In this document: piece after piece, positions 19,801 through 28,080 of the stretch
How positions within the stretch are numbered: position 1 is the stretch's first letter
Layout of the letters: each line of letters starts with the position of its first letter
Position numbers and translations under genes: made by a program
Notes under the pieces: model-generated
The model's input: the letters and a program-made list of their open reading frames with translations, nothing else
The model's database searches: none
Told to the model about the DNA's origin: nothing
NCBI RefSeq assembly: GCF_007746795.1
Contig: NZ_CP036343.1
Location: 6,113,357 to 6,177,356 of the forward strand
Origin: Gimesia algae
Lineage (GTDB): Bacteria; Planctomycetota; Planctomycetia; Planctomycetales; Planctomycetaceae
Direction: 5' to 3'
Length of the DNA: 64,000 nucleotides

Positions 19801-21677
19801 TTCGCGATGATTTCAAACCCGGTTCCTGTTCCTGGAGGAACCACTCCCAGATTATTCGTGGCCGTATTGTCATGGAACGCCAGTTCCAGAGTACCAGCCG
19901 TTTGTGTGATACGGGCACCATGTAAAGAATTGGCACCATCTCCTGTAAAGGTGTTACTGGAGAGATTACCAGTTTCACTGGCAGTATTAACAACATCTAC
20001 GCCGCGGTTATACAGTACAAAGGTATTACGGTTGATATCAAAGCCACGTGTCCCGGCCGAATAGATACCATAGTTATGTGGCGTTCCCGCTGTCCGGGCC
20101 CCGCTGATATTGAAACCAGAAACTTCCCAGGCGCCCCCCTCCCCGATGACCACAGCTTCTGCCGCTCCACCTGCACCAGCGGAGTTGCTGAGTGTGGGTC
20201 GGCTGGCATCCGGATTGTATCCTGGCAGAGTAATACTGACGACGTTTCCATCGTTATCCAGTGTGTTAAAGCTATGCACGACTGCTTCACTCAACAGACG
20301 CTGACCGGTGACGCCACCGATCCCTCCGCCGTTATCCAGCAGGGTGATCTGACCATCCAGGTTCAGCTCATTACCGTCCTGAACGAAGATGATATCAGTG
20401 GTGGTGGTTGGTGGAGAAGCATTATAAGCGGTAACAGAACCGAATGGTGTTTCATAGGTACCATCGCCGGTTGCTCCGTAATCAGGGTCAATGTGGGCGA
20501 CGGTATAAGGCAGGCCGTCATCAGGATTGATGGCCACCTCGTTCGTCGTGGTCTCTTTCACGTTGGCCACAACGCGGTAATTACGATTCATAGGCTGGTA
20601 CATCCGCTGTTGCAGCGTTTTCGGTCGCATCCACTTGTCAGATCGACCTTCTGGAATCGAAAGGGTTACATTCATCCAGGCGTTAGAACCGAAGACATCA
20701 TCCTTGGCGTAGCTGACACTCATCTGCCACCAGTCGTTGATATTTGCTTCTGCACGGAACTTAACACCTGCCGCACTCTTGTCGTGGTCAGAGTTGTAAT
20801 AGTAGCCCCCCACAAAGCCATCAATACCAAACTTTCCGAGGACAGGCAGCGGACCACCGATCTCGGCGTCGACACCACCATAAGACGACTCAGATCGTCG
20901 CGTACGGTTCAGATAAATTCGATTTGACTGGAAGTAGGCACTGCCAGACAGGTTATTAGAGATAATGAGCTCATTGTTATTGATAGGGAAATATCCGTTA
21001 ACACGCGTTGTCAGATACTGACCAATCACTTCACCACTCAGACCGAGCTGATGGTAATCCTGATAGTGTCCGTCATCATAATCGTACCAGCCTGCCACTG
21101 TAAAAATCTTATCAAGATTATCACTGTAGGCCCGCCAGCCAGCCCCGAGGTTGACACCACCGGCCCCCTCGTCGGTGACCATTGCCCGCAGATCAAGGAA
21201 GAGCATGCTCTGCTCAGGATTGATTGTGAACGGCAGTAAGACACCCAGGTTTGAATAACCATCGTCGTAACCAATACCGCCACCAATGCCTTTATCCAGG
21301 CGGAAGATGGGATGGAACTCATCCACTTCCATGGGCTGATACCCGTTTCCATTATCGACGAATTCATGGACTTCCATGCTCCGAGGATCAGGATATTTGT
21401 AGGGAGCATACCCCTGTAAGTTGTCCTGGTAACTTACATCCTTCATGGTTGTAAAACCAGGAACATCATTTCTCTGGACTGTGTTCGCAGGAATAAAATC
21501 ATGCCTGAACACACCGGAAGAAACATTTCCTACGATAGCAGAACCTGCTGGCTCACCAATCGTCGCTTGTCCCTCTGTTTGATTACCTTCAGAGGACGCT
21601 GGATCTGCAAATACAGATACCAGTACGTACTGAGAGGCTAAAAAGAAGCAGGCCAGGCTGACACTTAATTTCTTCAT
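16851..21677 (-). CDS. Giant surface protein: inverse-autotransporter-like barrel plus parallel beta-helix
   Basis: A 1608-residue exported protein. After a signal peptide (MKKLSVSLACFFLASQYVLV...) and a linker, residues about 120-350 resemble the outer-membrane beta-domain of inverse autotransporters (intimin/invasin): alternating hydrophobic strands with the landmarks GVNLGAGWR, VAGWYDYDDG and NGYFPINNN. From about residue 400 to 1500 follow many Asn/Gly-rich turns (patterns such as N-x-F-x-x-N-x-x-x-G-[IL]), typical of right-handed parallel beta-helix repeats. The barrel at the N-terminus and passenger at the C-terminus is the inverse-autotransporter order. A role in adhesion is inferred. 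The ATG at 21677 has GGAG 8 bases upstream; an in-frame TTG lies at 21689. Base use is more AT-rich and repetitive than in neighbouring genes. Confidence 0.82.
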   Translation of the reverse strand: MKKLSVSLACFFLASQYVLVSVFADPASSEGNQTEGQATIGEPAGSAIVGNVSSGVFRHDFIPANTVQRNDVPGFTTMKDVSYQDNLQGYAPYKYPDPRSMEVHEFVDNGNGYQPMEVDEFHPIFRLDKGIGGGIGYDDGYSNLGVLLPFTINPEQSMLFLDLRAMVTDEGAGGVNLGAGWRAYSDNLDKIFTVAGWYDYDDGHYQDYHQLGLSGEVIGQYLTTRVNGYFPINNNELIISNNLSGSAYFQSNRIYLNRTRRSESSYGGVDAEIGGPLPVLGKFGIDGFVGGYYYNSDHDKSAAGVKFRAEANINDWWQMSVSYAKDDVFGSNAWMNVTLSIPEGRSDKWMRPKTLQQRMYQPMNRNYRVVANVKETTTNEVAINPDDGLPYTVAHIDPDYGATGDGTYETPFGSVTAYNASPPTTTTDIIFVQDGNELNLDGQITLLDNGGGIGGVTGQRLLSEAVVHSFNTLDNDGNVVSITLPGYNPDASRPTLSNSAGAGGAAEAVVIGEGGAWEVSGFNISGARTAGTPHNYGIYSAGTRGFDINRNTFVLYNRGVDVVNTASETGNLSSNTFTGDGANSLHGARITQTAGTLELAFHDNTATNNLGVVPPGTGTGFEIIANGGSSIDGVGTATDGVTTLGITGNTANANGTGMIMTANGGSTIDTDFSTNTFSNNINATRGGLQVNSNASTIDFNSFDTIIASNNSGYGIGFNATAGGTLSALSDGVDNLGMTNINASNNAIDGFVATSDGTGSTINLNIGNINSTANVFSSNGQNGISLNTTNDGAIGGSIINNTATGNTQDGLAITLTTGTIDLTGFGSPSIGSNSFTGNTRHGMSIVNNTGGVFTTSLISENDFSNNTAAGMFLGGEALGGTDTAVNTLGSIDSNNFNRNLTGTDGISFDTSDVRTTASITRNTFVGRAPDLPNGDDGSGFGVGGTVDGTTTIGGNGGVTLEFGDLAAIDNALTNTFQNNGDAHIGLMLIGNTTNQVDIDQHNFDTTFDTTLSSEFTGEGVGFIVRDTATLTNSTIQRSVIQNSAASGLLMTVTGNNLGDFGTIDNITIGGSSSDFGNLFTNNGGNGLEMERTSDGVMTDIDISYNTFTTNTLDGIDLTASAANKTDTYTINNNTITDNTLNGIDIRVESDAVLSADIDSNFITGNDTNGIRTTELTNSGGDARGVTGDWTRNYIAENAGDGIQLAAASDGLVIGNAADSALGNMIVDNGVDGIGITGAGTVTIARNYIAENAEIGIDMDLPGYNNMTITNNDITRNGGDGIEFMNVLSGLYDLNIDGNVIDFNGGRGFDVLARPGLVGSASTINIDFNNNIVNENRLEGVYVVYTASLTQNQTDPATTALASDGSLFQDVFLRMDMDNNQIIDNGRDSGFSSTGLVVRVGTTRAFTGTGGSQNDGGFASNGAGVFDTSGVIMSVTNNTLTGNLGDDVYFESFTSTVDPAASAGTWGATIDPTVINTFQSDALARLDLLWDNNTVISSDTTNVGAFYNNADTFKSRLNTTSPPFDGPFTSTTRRRNAQRQAARIPDYIDPGAGNFLYSGMGASTFRLDTSGDIGGIFTMDIDPYLETDDARGIYYGGVIPGEMPYGWGQY

Positions 21678-22218
21678 CGAATGCTCCAACGTCGATGTAT
21701 AACTCGTCTCTTACGATTTCAGACGATCAACTTCGTTCCTCATCATCTCCCGCTCTTTCACTCACAGGATGTCTGATCCTCTGTGTGCAAAACCGGTCGA
21801 AGAGAACAGGCGGGTGGAACCCGGTCCATTCTTCCACTCATCCCGGGTCGGATGTAAAACTATTCCGATTATCCGGGTACAAGCGGTTATTCTGATCTTT
21901 CGGAATAATCGCATTGTGAAGTTGAGACGAAATATGCTAATCGTAGGGGTGCTGAGAAAACCCAGCAGGTAAGAAGTGAAATCGCGCTATACTCAACAAA
22001 TCGCAAGTACTTACATTTCATACCTTTAAAACATTCCCGAACAATCAACAGAGAGGCGGGACCCGGAAGAATCTGATTAAAAAATTAATCAATATTTTTG
22101 GGTCGAAAAGCAGGGTCACCAGCGATGAATGCATGAAACATTGATCACTACCGTTAGTAACGATTCGCTGGACCATAGAACACAGGTCATATGGGTAATT
22201 TACGATAGAAGATAGGGA
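21678..22218. other. Long intergenic region upstream of the beta-helix gene
   Basis: These 541 bases lie between two leftward genes and should carry the promoter of the giant surface-protein gene and the end of the TPR gene. Possible reading frames here lack coding character. A short AT-rich inverted repeat (GATTAA, 4-base loop, TTAATC) lies at 22075-22090. No convincing promoter was found. Confidence 0.4.
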
Positions 22219-23601
22219 TTACTCAAACCAGATTGTGTCGGCTTCCCATTTTCCATTGACGGGGATCAGTGTCGTCAGTGTTCGACCATTTTTCATCTTG
22301 ATTTTTGCCTGGAGAGTCCCGTCGATTTCCTGGATTTCAATATCATGGACGAGTTCCTCCGGTGTGGCTGATTCAGCTTGTGCTTTCGCTTGATTGAGTG
22401 ATTCTTTTGTGATCAACTTTCTGACACGCTCCGTAAAATAAGGCTGCATGGAGGCCACATCTCCCTCACGAATATACTGCAATTGCTTCTCGATAATCTC
22501 CCTCGATTTCAGTTTCAGCTGATCTACCAGTTCCTGTTTCTGAGCGACCGTCAGTTTCGCTGTTTCGGGATGAGCCAGAATCAGCTCCGCTGCCTTCAGC
22601 TTGTTGATCCATTGCTCACGATCAGCTGCTTTGAGAGGCAGTTTTCGTGTGACATATCCCAGGCGATGCAGATCCCGCCCGCCGCGCACCATTCTGTTGA
22701 TCTCATGCTGTGCGGGTGTTTTGTCACTTTTGGCAACCCGCCATTCATACAGAATATCATTCTCACCGTCCTCAATGACATTCCACTCTTCCAGTTCATA
22801 CGACTTTTCAACCAGGGTCTTCATACGGTTCATCATTTCCCTGGCAGAGAGCTGCTCGCCGAGTTTGAACAGACGTTGTGTGGAGAACAGTTGCTGATAC
22901 TTCTGGACTGTTTCTTCGGGAAGCACGAATTCGGTCAGCGCGCTGGTTGAATTCATCATGCGATAGCCTTCCCGCCAGGGAGCCCCCAGATGAAATTTCA
23001 TCGACTTGATGGCGGACATATATTTCGCTGACAATCCCCGTGTATCTATCACGGCATACAGACTCGCATTACGAAAGTTGAGCCACATGAATCCGTAAAT
23101 TAACTGGGTTTCACCTTTATTCTCCCGCTGACTGTCAGGTTTCCCCAGGAATTTGAGCACTTCAACCTCTGGCGTCCCGACATTCAGGATCCCTTTACGA
23201 TCGAAAAAACTCCAGAATTTATAGAAATCCTGAGCTGCCCGTTTATTTTCGGTGTCCAACTGGACCGCTTTGCGGATCTCAATCCAGCTTTTACTGGCCT
23301 GGGAACCTTCCAGATATGCAACACTCAGCAGATAATGTAACATGCTGTTTTCAGGCTGTAATTCAACTGATTTTTCGAATTCAGTGATTGCACCTTTCCA
23401 GTCTTTCTGCTTGAGCAGTGCCTGTCCCTGTTGCGCATGAGCCAATGCTTCTTTTCGTTTTTCCAGCGTCTCGGCAGACGGAGTTTCCGGCTTCACTGTG
23501 GGCTTCGCGTCTTGAGACAGACAGACTTCGGAGTGCAGAAACGGGACGATCAGTATCGCCAGCGAAAGGTTGAGGCAGCAGGCAGACAGGTTCCATTTCA
23601 T
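22219..23601 (-). CDS. Exported TPR-containing protein
   Basis: A 460-residue protein with a signal peptide (about residues 1-29) and at least two tetratricopeptide units near residues 52-120 (for example AQQGQALLKQKDWKGAITEF and the next helix pair). The remaining 330 residues are a globular region of unknown family. TPRs mediate protein contacts, so a periplasmic or membrane-associated scaffold is likely. The ATG at 23601 is preceded by an AAGGA about 12 bases away. Another secreted TPR gene lies upstream on the same strand (74-base gap), so the pair probably forms one unit. Confidence 0.75.
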   Translation of the reverse strand: MKWNLSACCLNLSLAILIVPFLHSEVCLSQDAKPTVKPETPSAETLEKRKEALAHAQQGQALLKQKDWKGAITEFEKSVELQPENSMLHYLLSVAYLEGSQASKSWIEIRKAVQLDTENKRAAQDFYKFWSFFDRKGILNVGTPEVEVLKFLGKPDSQRENKGETQLIYGFMWLNFRNASLYAVIDTRGLSAKYMSAIKSMKFHLGAPWREGYRMMNSTSALTEFVLPEETVQKYQQLFSTQRLFKLGEQLSAREMMNRMKTLVEKSYELEEWNVIEDGENDILYEWRVAKSDKTPAQHEINRMVRGGRDLHRLGYVTRKLPLKAADREQWINKLKAAELILAHPETAKLTVAQKQELVDQLKLKSREIIEKQLQYIREGDVASMQPYFTERVRKLITKESLNQAKAQAESATPEELVHDIEIQEIDGTLQAKIKMKNGRTLTTLIPVNGKWEADTIWFE

Positions 23602-23675
23602 CGCGGAGGAATTCCTTCAAGTACGACGCAAGACTGGCCTTGAGTCTCTCTGTTTGAGAGAACAGGCTGAGTTTA

Positions 23676-24485
23676 TTATTCCGACTTTGTTTCCGGTTTC
23701 CTGTTCGGCCCTGTCAGTAATTGTAGCTCAAGCCGCCCGGTATGCCACATATAATTCGGGCCAAACCCGGCAGCCGGGCCCCAGTCATTCTCAACTGACT
23801 TTTTGAGAAATTTCCGCGCCTGTTCCTGGTGTCCCTGCAGCGATTCATTTAAGCCGATATAGAGATACGCATAAAAATAGCGTTTGCTGCGTTCCTGTGC
23901 ATCAATCTTTGCGGACTCAATATTTTTTACAACGGTTTCCGGAGCCGTCTTGCCTTGAAACATCCGATACAGATCGGGAAAAGGTTCACGATCGTCCTTT
24001 TCATACTTGAGGAGTCCCTGCTGCGCTGCAGCGGCACCTTTAGCCTTGTACTGTGAAAAGAACCGCCAGATGCCATTTTCACGATCGACGTTATCAAATG
24101 AATGATAGTTTTCGAACTGTTTCGCCGCTTCTGTATACTGTTTCGCATAATAACAGGCAATCCCCCGTCTCCAGTGAGCGGCGGAGATCGAAGGGTTCAG
24201 CTCGACCATTTTGTTGTAATCAGCGACTGCTGCCTTGAAATCTCCATTAAAGAAGTAGGCATCACCGCGGCGGGAATAGAGGGCTGTCTCTCCAGGCGTC
24301 GATTCGATTTGCTCAGACAGTTGCTTGATCGTCTGTTTCAATTTGAGCTGCAACCGGGCTGTTTCCTCATCTGCTTTAGGATTGACCAGCGGTTCTTCCC
24401 CCTGAATTATCCCTATCGCACAAACCAGGCAGACGAAGGAACAGAGCCTCAATCGCAAAATCCAGTATCGCATCAATGCATCCAT
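23676..24485 (-). CDS. Exported TPR-containing protein
   Basis: A 269-residue protein with a hydrophobic N-terminus (about residues 6-28) and TPR-like helix pairs: ALYSRRGDAYFFNGDFKAAV and AAHWRRGIACYYAKQYTEAA. A further helical repeat lies near the C-terminus (YLYIGLNESLQGHQEQARKF). The N-x-A/Y-G-x-A pattern supports a periplasmic TPR domain. The start is either the ATG at 24485 or the one at 24473; neither has a strong Shine-Dalgarno. It is followed by the other TPR gene on the same strand. Confidence 0.75.
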   Translation of the reverse strand: MDALMRYWILRLRLCSFVCLVCAIGIIQGEEPLVNPKADEETARLQLKLKQTIKQLSEQIESTPGETALYSRRGDAYFFNGDFKAAVADYNKMVELNPSISAAHWRRGIACYYAKQYTEAAKQFENYHSFDNVDRENGIWRFFSQYKAKGAAAAQQGLLKYEKDDREPFPDLYRMFQGKTAPETVVKNIESAKIDAQERSKRYFYAYLYIGLNESLQGHQEQARKFLKKSVENDWGPAAGFGPNYMWHTGRLELQLLTGPNRKPETKSE

Positions 24486-24614
24486 TCCCGGGAAAAGTAA
24501 ACTATGGCTGAACGATTCCGGCGAACCGGTCCTGTTTATATACTGTCATACTTGCAAACAGCTTAAAAGTGTGAAACAGACCAAAAAGAATAGAAAATTC
24601 TCTCCCTGATCGAC

Positions 24615-24642
24615 TTGGCTTACGGGAAAAATTCCCTATAAT
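24615..24642 (+). promoter_or_regulatory. Housekeeping promoter of tRNA-Gln
   Basis: A perfect -10 box TATAAT (24637-24642) lies 16 bases after a -35-like TTGGCT (24615-24620). Transcription would start near 24649, about 60 bases before the tRNA. The pattern is sigma-70-like; use of the promoter is inferred. Confidence 0.6.
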
Positions 24643-24708
24643 GGCCAGAGAAAGCTGCAAGTGATGCTATCCACTGAGCTTATCAATGAAATATCAGACG
24701 CTAAGTAT

Positions 24709-24779
24709 TGCCTGATAGTGTAACGGTAGCACGAGTGACTCTGACTCACTTAGTCTAGGTTCGAATCCTAGTCGGGCAA
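24709..24779 (+). tRNA. tRNA-Gln (anticodon CTG)
   Basis: The cloverleaf folds without strain: acceptor TGCCTGA/TCGGGCA with one wobble pair, D-stem GTGT/GCAC, anticodon stem AGTGA/TCACT with loop CTCTGAC (anticodon CTG, codon CAG), and T-stem CTAGG/CCTAG with loop TTCGAAT. The discriminator base is A at 24779 and no CCA is encoded, so CCA must be added after transcription. Length is 71 bases. A promoter lies upstream and a terminator directly downstream, so it is a single-gene unit. Confidence 0.95.
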
Positions 24780-24783
24780 CTTG

Positions 24784-24820
24784 AAACGTCCTGAACCAGT
24801 TCTGGTTCAGGACGTTTTTT
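24784..24820 (+). terminator. Intrinsic terminator of tRNA-Gln
   Basis: A long inverted repeat (AACGTCCTGAACCAG with its complement) followed by six T residues starts five bases after the tRNA. The stem is about 15 bp with a small loop. It has the canonical form for rho-independent termination. Confidence 0.9.
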
Positions 24821-24967
24821 ATTTCCATAAATGGGACACAGCACAAGTTTACTGGAATGTGCCCCTGTGCCTGGTCTGAACGGCTTGTCCGACGGTGCCG
24901 AATGGGTGTGGGGAGTGTGGTTCCGAGTGGTATGTGGCAGCTGTGACCTCCTGCTCGCTGCGCTCGG

Positions 24968-24984
24968 CCCGAATTGCATTCGGG
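24968..24984. repeat. Extragenic palindrome, single hairpin form
   Basis: A perfect 7-bp hairpin with a 3-base loop: CCCGAAT, TGC, ATTCGGG. It is related to one half of the double hairpins at 25176-25212 and 41174-41205. Nearby, at about 24997-25030 in reverse orientation, is a copy of the CTACCACGAAAAGCACGAAA motif. Confidence 0.6.
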
Positions 24985-25090
24985 ATTACCCATTTACTTC
25001 TTTCGTGCCTTTTCGTGTTGTTCGAGGTAGAAAATTCAACTTTGCTGGTTTCATCGGTATCCATAGAAGGGCGAAACCAATTCGCACATC

Positions 25091-25222
25091 GCCAGGTGGG
25101 CGGACATGTGGGTACCGCTACTACAGGAGGGCAGGTTGGTGACCTGAAACTTAATTGTATGCCTGCCCTGGCAGTTTCCTGTTGTCTGCGACAACCCCGA
25201 ATTGCATTGGGGCTATCCGATT
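25091..25222. repeat. Direct repeat unit 1 (about 132 bp) ending in a double hairpin
   Basis: Shares clear similarity with 25424-25556. Common landmarks, in order, are a CCAGG..GGCGGA..CATGTG block, a GGCAGGTTG block, GTGAAACTT-like DNA, TTTCCTGTTGTCTG, and GGGGCTATCCG. The right end holds adjacent hairpins, TTGTC/GACAA type and CCCC-AAT/ATT-GGGG type. The hairpins match those at 41174-41205 in the opposite orientation. Confidence 0.7.
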
Positions 25223-25233
25223 CTTTCTCGAAA

Positions 25234-25260
25234 ATTAGCCGTACGGCATTAGCCGCGGTT
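25234..25260. repeat. 27-bp palindromic repeat core, copy 1
   Basis: This 27-base element starts ATTAGCCG and ends CGGTT. It aligns without gaps with 41086-41112, and both keep ATTAGCCG, a central TTAGC and a terminal CGGTT. The internal GCCGTACGGC is a perfect palindrome. Confidence 0.6.
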
Positions 25261-25423
25261 TTTTGCGAACTGGGAAAAAAAACGAGGCTCATCTGGGGTG
25301 ATCTATGATGAATATCGATGACACCTTTTTGATCCTTCTTTTTGAGCATTCAGTGGTTCGGGATTTTCATCTGCGGGGCTTGGGAACCGATCTTTATAAT
25401 TTGATGTGATCCAGGTTCGAACA

Positions 25424-25556
25424 CCACCAGGCAGGCGGATACATGTGTCGCGTCTCTACACCAGGGCAGGTTGATAACGTGAAACTTGATGGGGTGATTT
25501 CCCTGACAGTTTCCTGTTGTCTGTGACAACTCCAGATTACATCCGGGGCTATCCGT
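25424..25556. repeat. Direct repeat unit 2 (about 133 bp), degenerate copy
   Basis: A second, diverged copy of the unit at 25091-25222 in the same orientation. The block TTTCCTGTTGTCTG is identical, and GGGGCTATCCG also matches. The hairpin arms carry substitutions (TCCAGAT..ATCCGGGG), so this copy is probably older. Confidence 0.65.
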
Positions 25557-25577
25557 TGATTCAGGAGATTAATTTTT

Positions 25578-25606
25578 CTACCACGAAAAGAACGAAATCA
25601 CACGAA
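25578..25606. repeat. CACGAAA-type dispersed repeat
   Basis: CTACCACGAAAAGAACGAAA followed by TCACACGAAC. It matches the 20-base motif at 41021-41040 except for one base, and a reverse-oriented relative is at about 24997-25030. Similar CACGAA-rich strings are common between genes in many environmental bacteria; their function is unknown. Confidence 0.55.
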
Positions 25607-26224
25607 CATTTCATGCACCCTTACAGAATAAGGATTGAATGAGAGTGAGTGACTGTTTCGATAAATTATTCACTTATCAGTTTTGTGAGAAAGCTGATTC
25701 CAGGATCAGTTTAGTTTCATTATTCGCAGGAAAATCTTATGCAGGGGCATGAGGGCGTCAAGGGGGGATGAACAGAATCGGGTGGCGATGTTTGTTGATC
25801 CGGGTACGATGCTGGTGTGAGCAGTGGCGGTTCAGTGATGAAAGACTGCGAAGTGCGGCGACCCGCAGGCATACATTCGGAACAGGAGCGATTATGAGAA
25901 CTGATTATCTGGAAAAAACAGGCTGTTTTATGGTGAAGATCAGGAACAACTGTCGCGTGTTTCAGTGCACTGTAAACTGGGCACGCGCGCGACACAATTC
26001 AGCGTTTATCGCTGTTGGCGCGGCGGCGTCAAGTCGAAAATGATCAGGGTGTCAGCGAATGATTCACCAGTCGAATGGGCAACATCAGTTTCAGGCTGTT
26101 TCGAGTGGCTGTTGTTCACATAAATCCAGCAGATAATTGACAATCCCTGTTTGATCGCTGATGATAAACCATACAATCTTGTTTTATCAGTTTCATCTGG
26201 TTCCTGTAGTGAAGAGTCTCATCC

Positions 26225-27760
26225 ATGCATCGATTTCTGCTCGCGCTTAGTCTTGTTCTTCTCTCGTACCTCTGTCATAGCCATGATGTGCAGGCCGCAG
26301 ACCAGCGGCCCAATATTCTATGGATCATCGCCGAAGACATGGGACCCGAGCTGGGCTGTTATGGAACTCCCGAAGTCAAAACGCCGACGTTGGATCGTCT
26401 GGCAAAAAACGGGATGCAGTTCCAGAACGCATTCACGGTGACTCCTGTCTGTTCTACCAGTCGCTCCTCATTTATGACGGGCATGTATGCGATGTCGATC
26501 GACGCACAGAATCATCGCTCGCATCGTGAGGGAACGAATCCGCTGCCTGAAGGCGTGCGGGTCATCACCGACTGGTTCCGTCCTGCCGGCTATACGACGG
26601 CAAACATTAAAAATCTGACGGACGATAAAAAGCTGGCAAAGTTTTACAAGGGGACTGGTAAGACCGACTGGAACTTCACGTACCCCAAAGGCAAACAGCC
26701 CTTTGATCTCAAGGACTGGGACGAATTAAAGCAGCATCAACCGTTCTATGCACAAATCAATTTTTCGGAAACGCATCGAGGCGGAGCCTGGAATACGTCT
26801 CACGAACACATCGGCTATCAGGCGGACCCTGCCAAAGTTGAGATTCCGCCTTACTATCCCGATCATGCCGTCACCCGCGGCGTGTGGGCACAATATCTGA
26901 ATGCGGTGATGGCGGTGGATAAGAAAGTCGCCTTCATCATGGATTTATTGAAGCGGGACAAGCTCGACAAGAATACAATTGTGGTTTTCCTGGGCGATCA
27001 TGGCCGGGCCATGCCGCGCGGCAAACAGTGGCCTTACGACAGCGGCTTGCATATTCCTCTCATCATTTACTGGCCCGAAGGAAATTCTGCACTACCAGTT
27101 CCCGCACATTACCAGCGGGGTCAAAAAAGTGAGCAGCTCATTTCTTCCATCGATTTGAGTGCCACCTCTTTAGCGGTCGCCGGCATCACCAAGCCTGAAA
27201 AAATGCAGGGCCAGGTCTTCCTGGGCGCACAGGCAGAGCCACCACGCGAATGCCTGTTTGGCGGACGCGATCGAGGCGATGAAACGGTGTTTAACATTCG
27301 CACGGTGCGAGACAAGCAATATCGCTACCTGCGAAACAAGTATCCCGAACGGCCGTTCCTGCAGATCAATCGTTACAAGGAAAAGTCGTATCCGATTATC
27401 GGACTCTTACGAGATCTGCAGAGCAGAGGAGAACTGATCGGGCCGCCTCTCAAACTGATGGCGGAGACTCGACCGGAAGAAGAGTTGTATGATTTAACGC
27501 TGGATCCCTGGGAGACGAATAACCTGGTAGATTCTCCGGCACATCAGGAGACGAAGCAAAGAATGGCATCTGCTTTGAATACCTGGATGGAAGAAATCGA
27601 TGACCAAGGCCGCATTCCGGAAGATCCTTCCATTCCCGAATACTGGGACGAACGGGCAATTCGCGTCTATTCAGACAATCTCAAGAACCGCCCCAAAGAC
27701 TGGTTTCTCAGAGATGCGGCTCTGGGGCCTTATAAAGTTGAAAGTAAGAAAGACGATTAA
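26225..27760 (+). CDS. Secreted sulfatase with variant CSTSR active-site motif
   Basis: A 511-residue arylsulfatase-family (S1) enzyme with a signal peptide (residues about 1-25). The metal and active-site landmarks are NILWIIAEDMG (Asp38) and FLGDHG in the C-terminal half. The formylglycine position is Cys76 in VCSTSRSSFMTG. The usual core is C-x-[PA]-S-R; here the third residue is Thr. The overall layout resembles sulfamidase-like enzymes, but the substrate cannot be set from sequence. Planctomycetes use such enzymes on sulfated polysaccharides. The ATG at 26225 is preceded by GAAGAG. No sulfatase-maturing enzyme gene is visible in the window. Confidence 0.9.
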   Translation: MHRFLLALSLVLLSYLCHSHDVQAADQRPNILWIIAEDMGPELGCYGTPEVKTPTLDRLAKNGMQFQNAFTVTPVCSTSRSSFMTGMYAMSIDAQNHRSHREGTNPLPEGVRVITDWFRPAGYTTANIKNLTDDKKLAKFYKGTGKTDWNFTYPKGKQPFDLKDWDELKQHQPFYAQINFSETHRGGAWNTSHEHIGYQADPAKVEIPPYYPDHAVTRGVWAQYLNAVMAVDKKVAFIMDLLKRDKLDKNTIVVFLGDHGRAMPRGKQWPYDSGLHIPLIIYWPEGNSALPVPAHYQRGQKSEQLISSIDLSATSLAVAGITKPEKMQGQVFLGAQAEPPRECLFGGRDRGDETVFNIRTVRDKQYRYLRNKYPERPFLQINRYKEKSYPIIGLLRDLQSRGELIGPPLKLMAETRPEEELYDLTLDPWETNNLVDSPAHQETKQRMASALNTWMEEIDDQGRIPEDPSIPEYWDERAIRVYSDNLKNRPKDWFLRDAALGPYKVESKKDD

Positions 27761-27796
27761 GCCGTATATAGTGAATAGACAAAACCATTCGTGTGT

Positions 27797-28080
27797 TTAC
27801 AGCAAATCTTCCCACTGTCTTGCACCATGTAGGATGCGAAGTACCTGAATTCCATTTTCGACAGGTTCATAGAAAATAAGATAGTTGCCGATGGGAAAAC
27901 AGCGAAGGTCCTTACGATATTGATCCTGCTTTGCTCCCATCCCCGGATGAGTGGCCAGTTGCTGGAGTAAATCATTGATTCGCAAGATCAATCAACAGCT
28001 GCTTTATCGTGCGTGGCAATATAATCCCAGATGCTTAAGACATCCTCATTTGCCTGTCTGGTACGAAGAATGCGCGGCAT
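27797..28080 (-). pseudogene. ParE/RelE-family toxin, broken by a frameshift
   Basis: From an ATG at 28080 the frame reads MPRILRTRQANEDVLSIWDY, then IATHDKAAVD, and hits TGA at 27990-27988. The expected continuation, RINDLLQQLATHPGMG through LIFYEPVENGIQVLRILHGAR and QWEDLL, lies in another frame that overlaps the break and ends at 27797. Together the parts give about 94 residues, the normal ParE length, so a small deletion near 27990 is the simplest cause. The toxin ATG overlaps the antitoxin stop by one base (TAATG), as in intact toxin-antitoxin operons. A sequencing error remains possible. If real, the toxin is inactive. Confidence 0.8.

Larger units (their letters stand above)
24821..26224. 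other. 1.4-kb gene-free region rich in extragenic repeats
   Basis: No reading frame here has coding character; the longer frames run through repeats. The stretch contains palindromic hairpins and two imperfect direct copies of a repeat of about 130 bp (25091-25222 and 25424-25556). It also holds motifs shared with the spacer at 40831-41224. The part from 25610 to 26224 shows no recognised element apart from the promoter region expected for the sulfatase gene. No transposase or integrase is visible. Confidence 0.6.

Noticed and set aside
20076-20927. Rightward 283-codon frame opposite the giant beta-helix gene
   Set aside because: Antisense to a repetitive coding region, and no recognisable domain.
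24895-25308. Open frames of 100-170 codons in the spacer after tRNA-Gln
   Set aside because: They run through hairpins and direct repeats on both strands and show no domain, so they are not genes.
25091-25556. CRISPR array
   Set aside because: Only two imperfect repeats of about 130 bp, no regular spacers, and no cas genes nearby.
25768-26043. Small Arg/Trp/Cys-rich frame before the first sulfatase
   Set aside because: Unusual composition, no Shine-Dalgarno, and overlapping frames on both strands of equal size.
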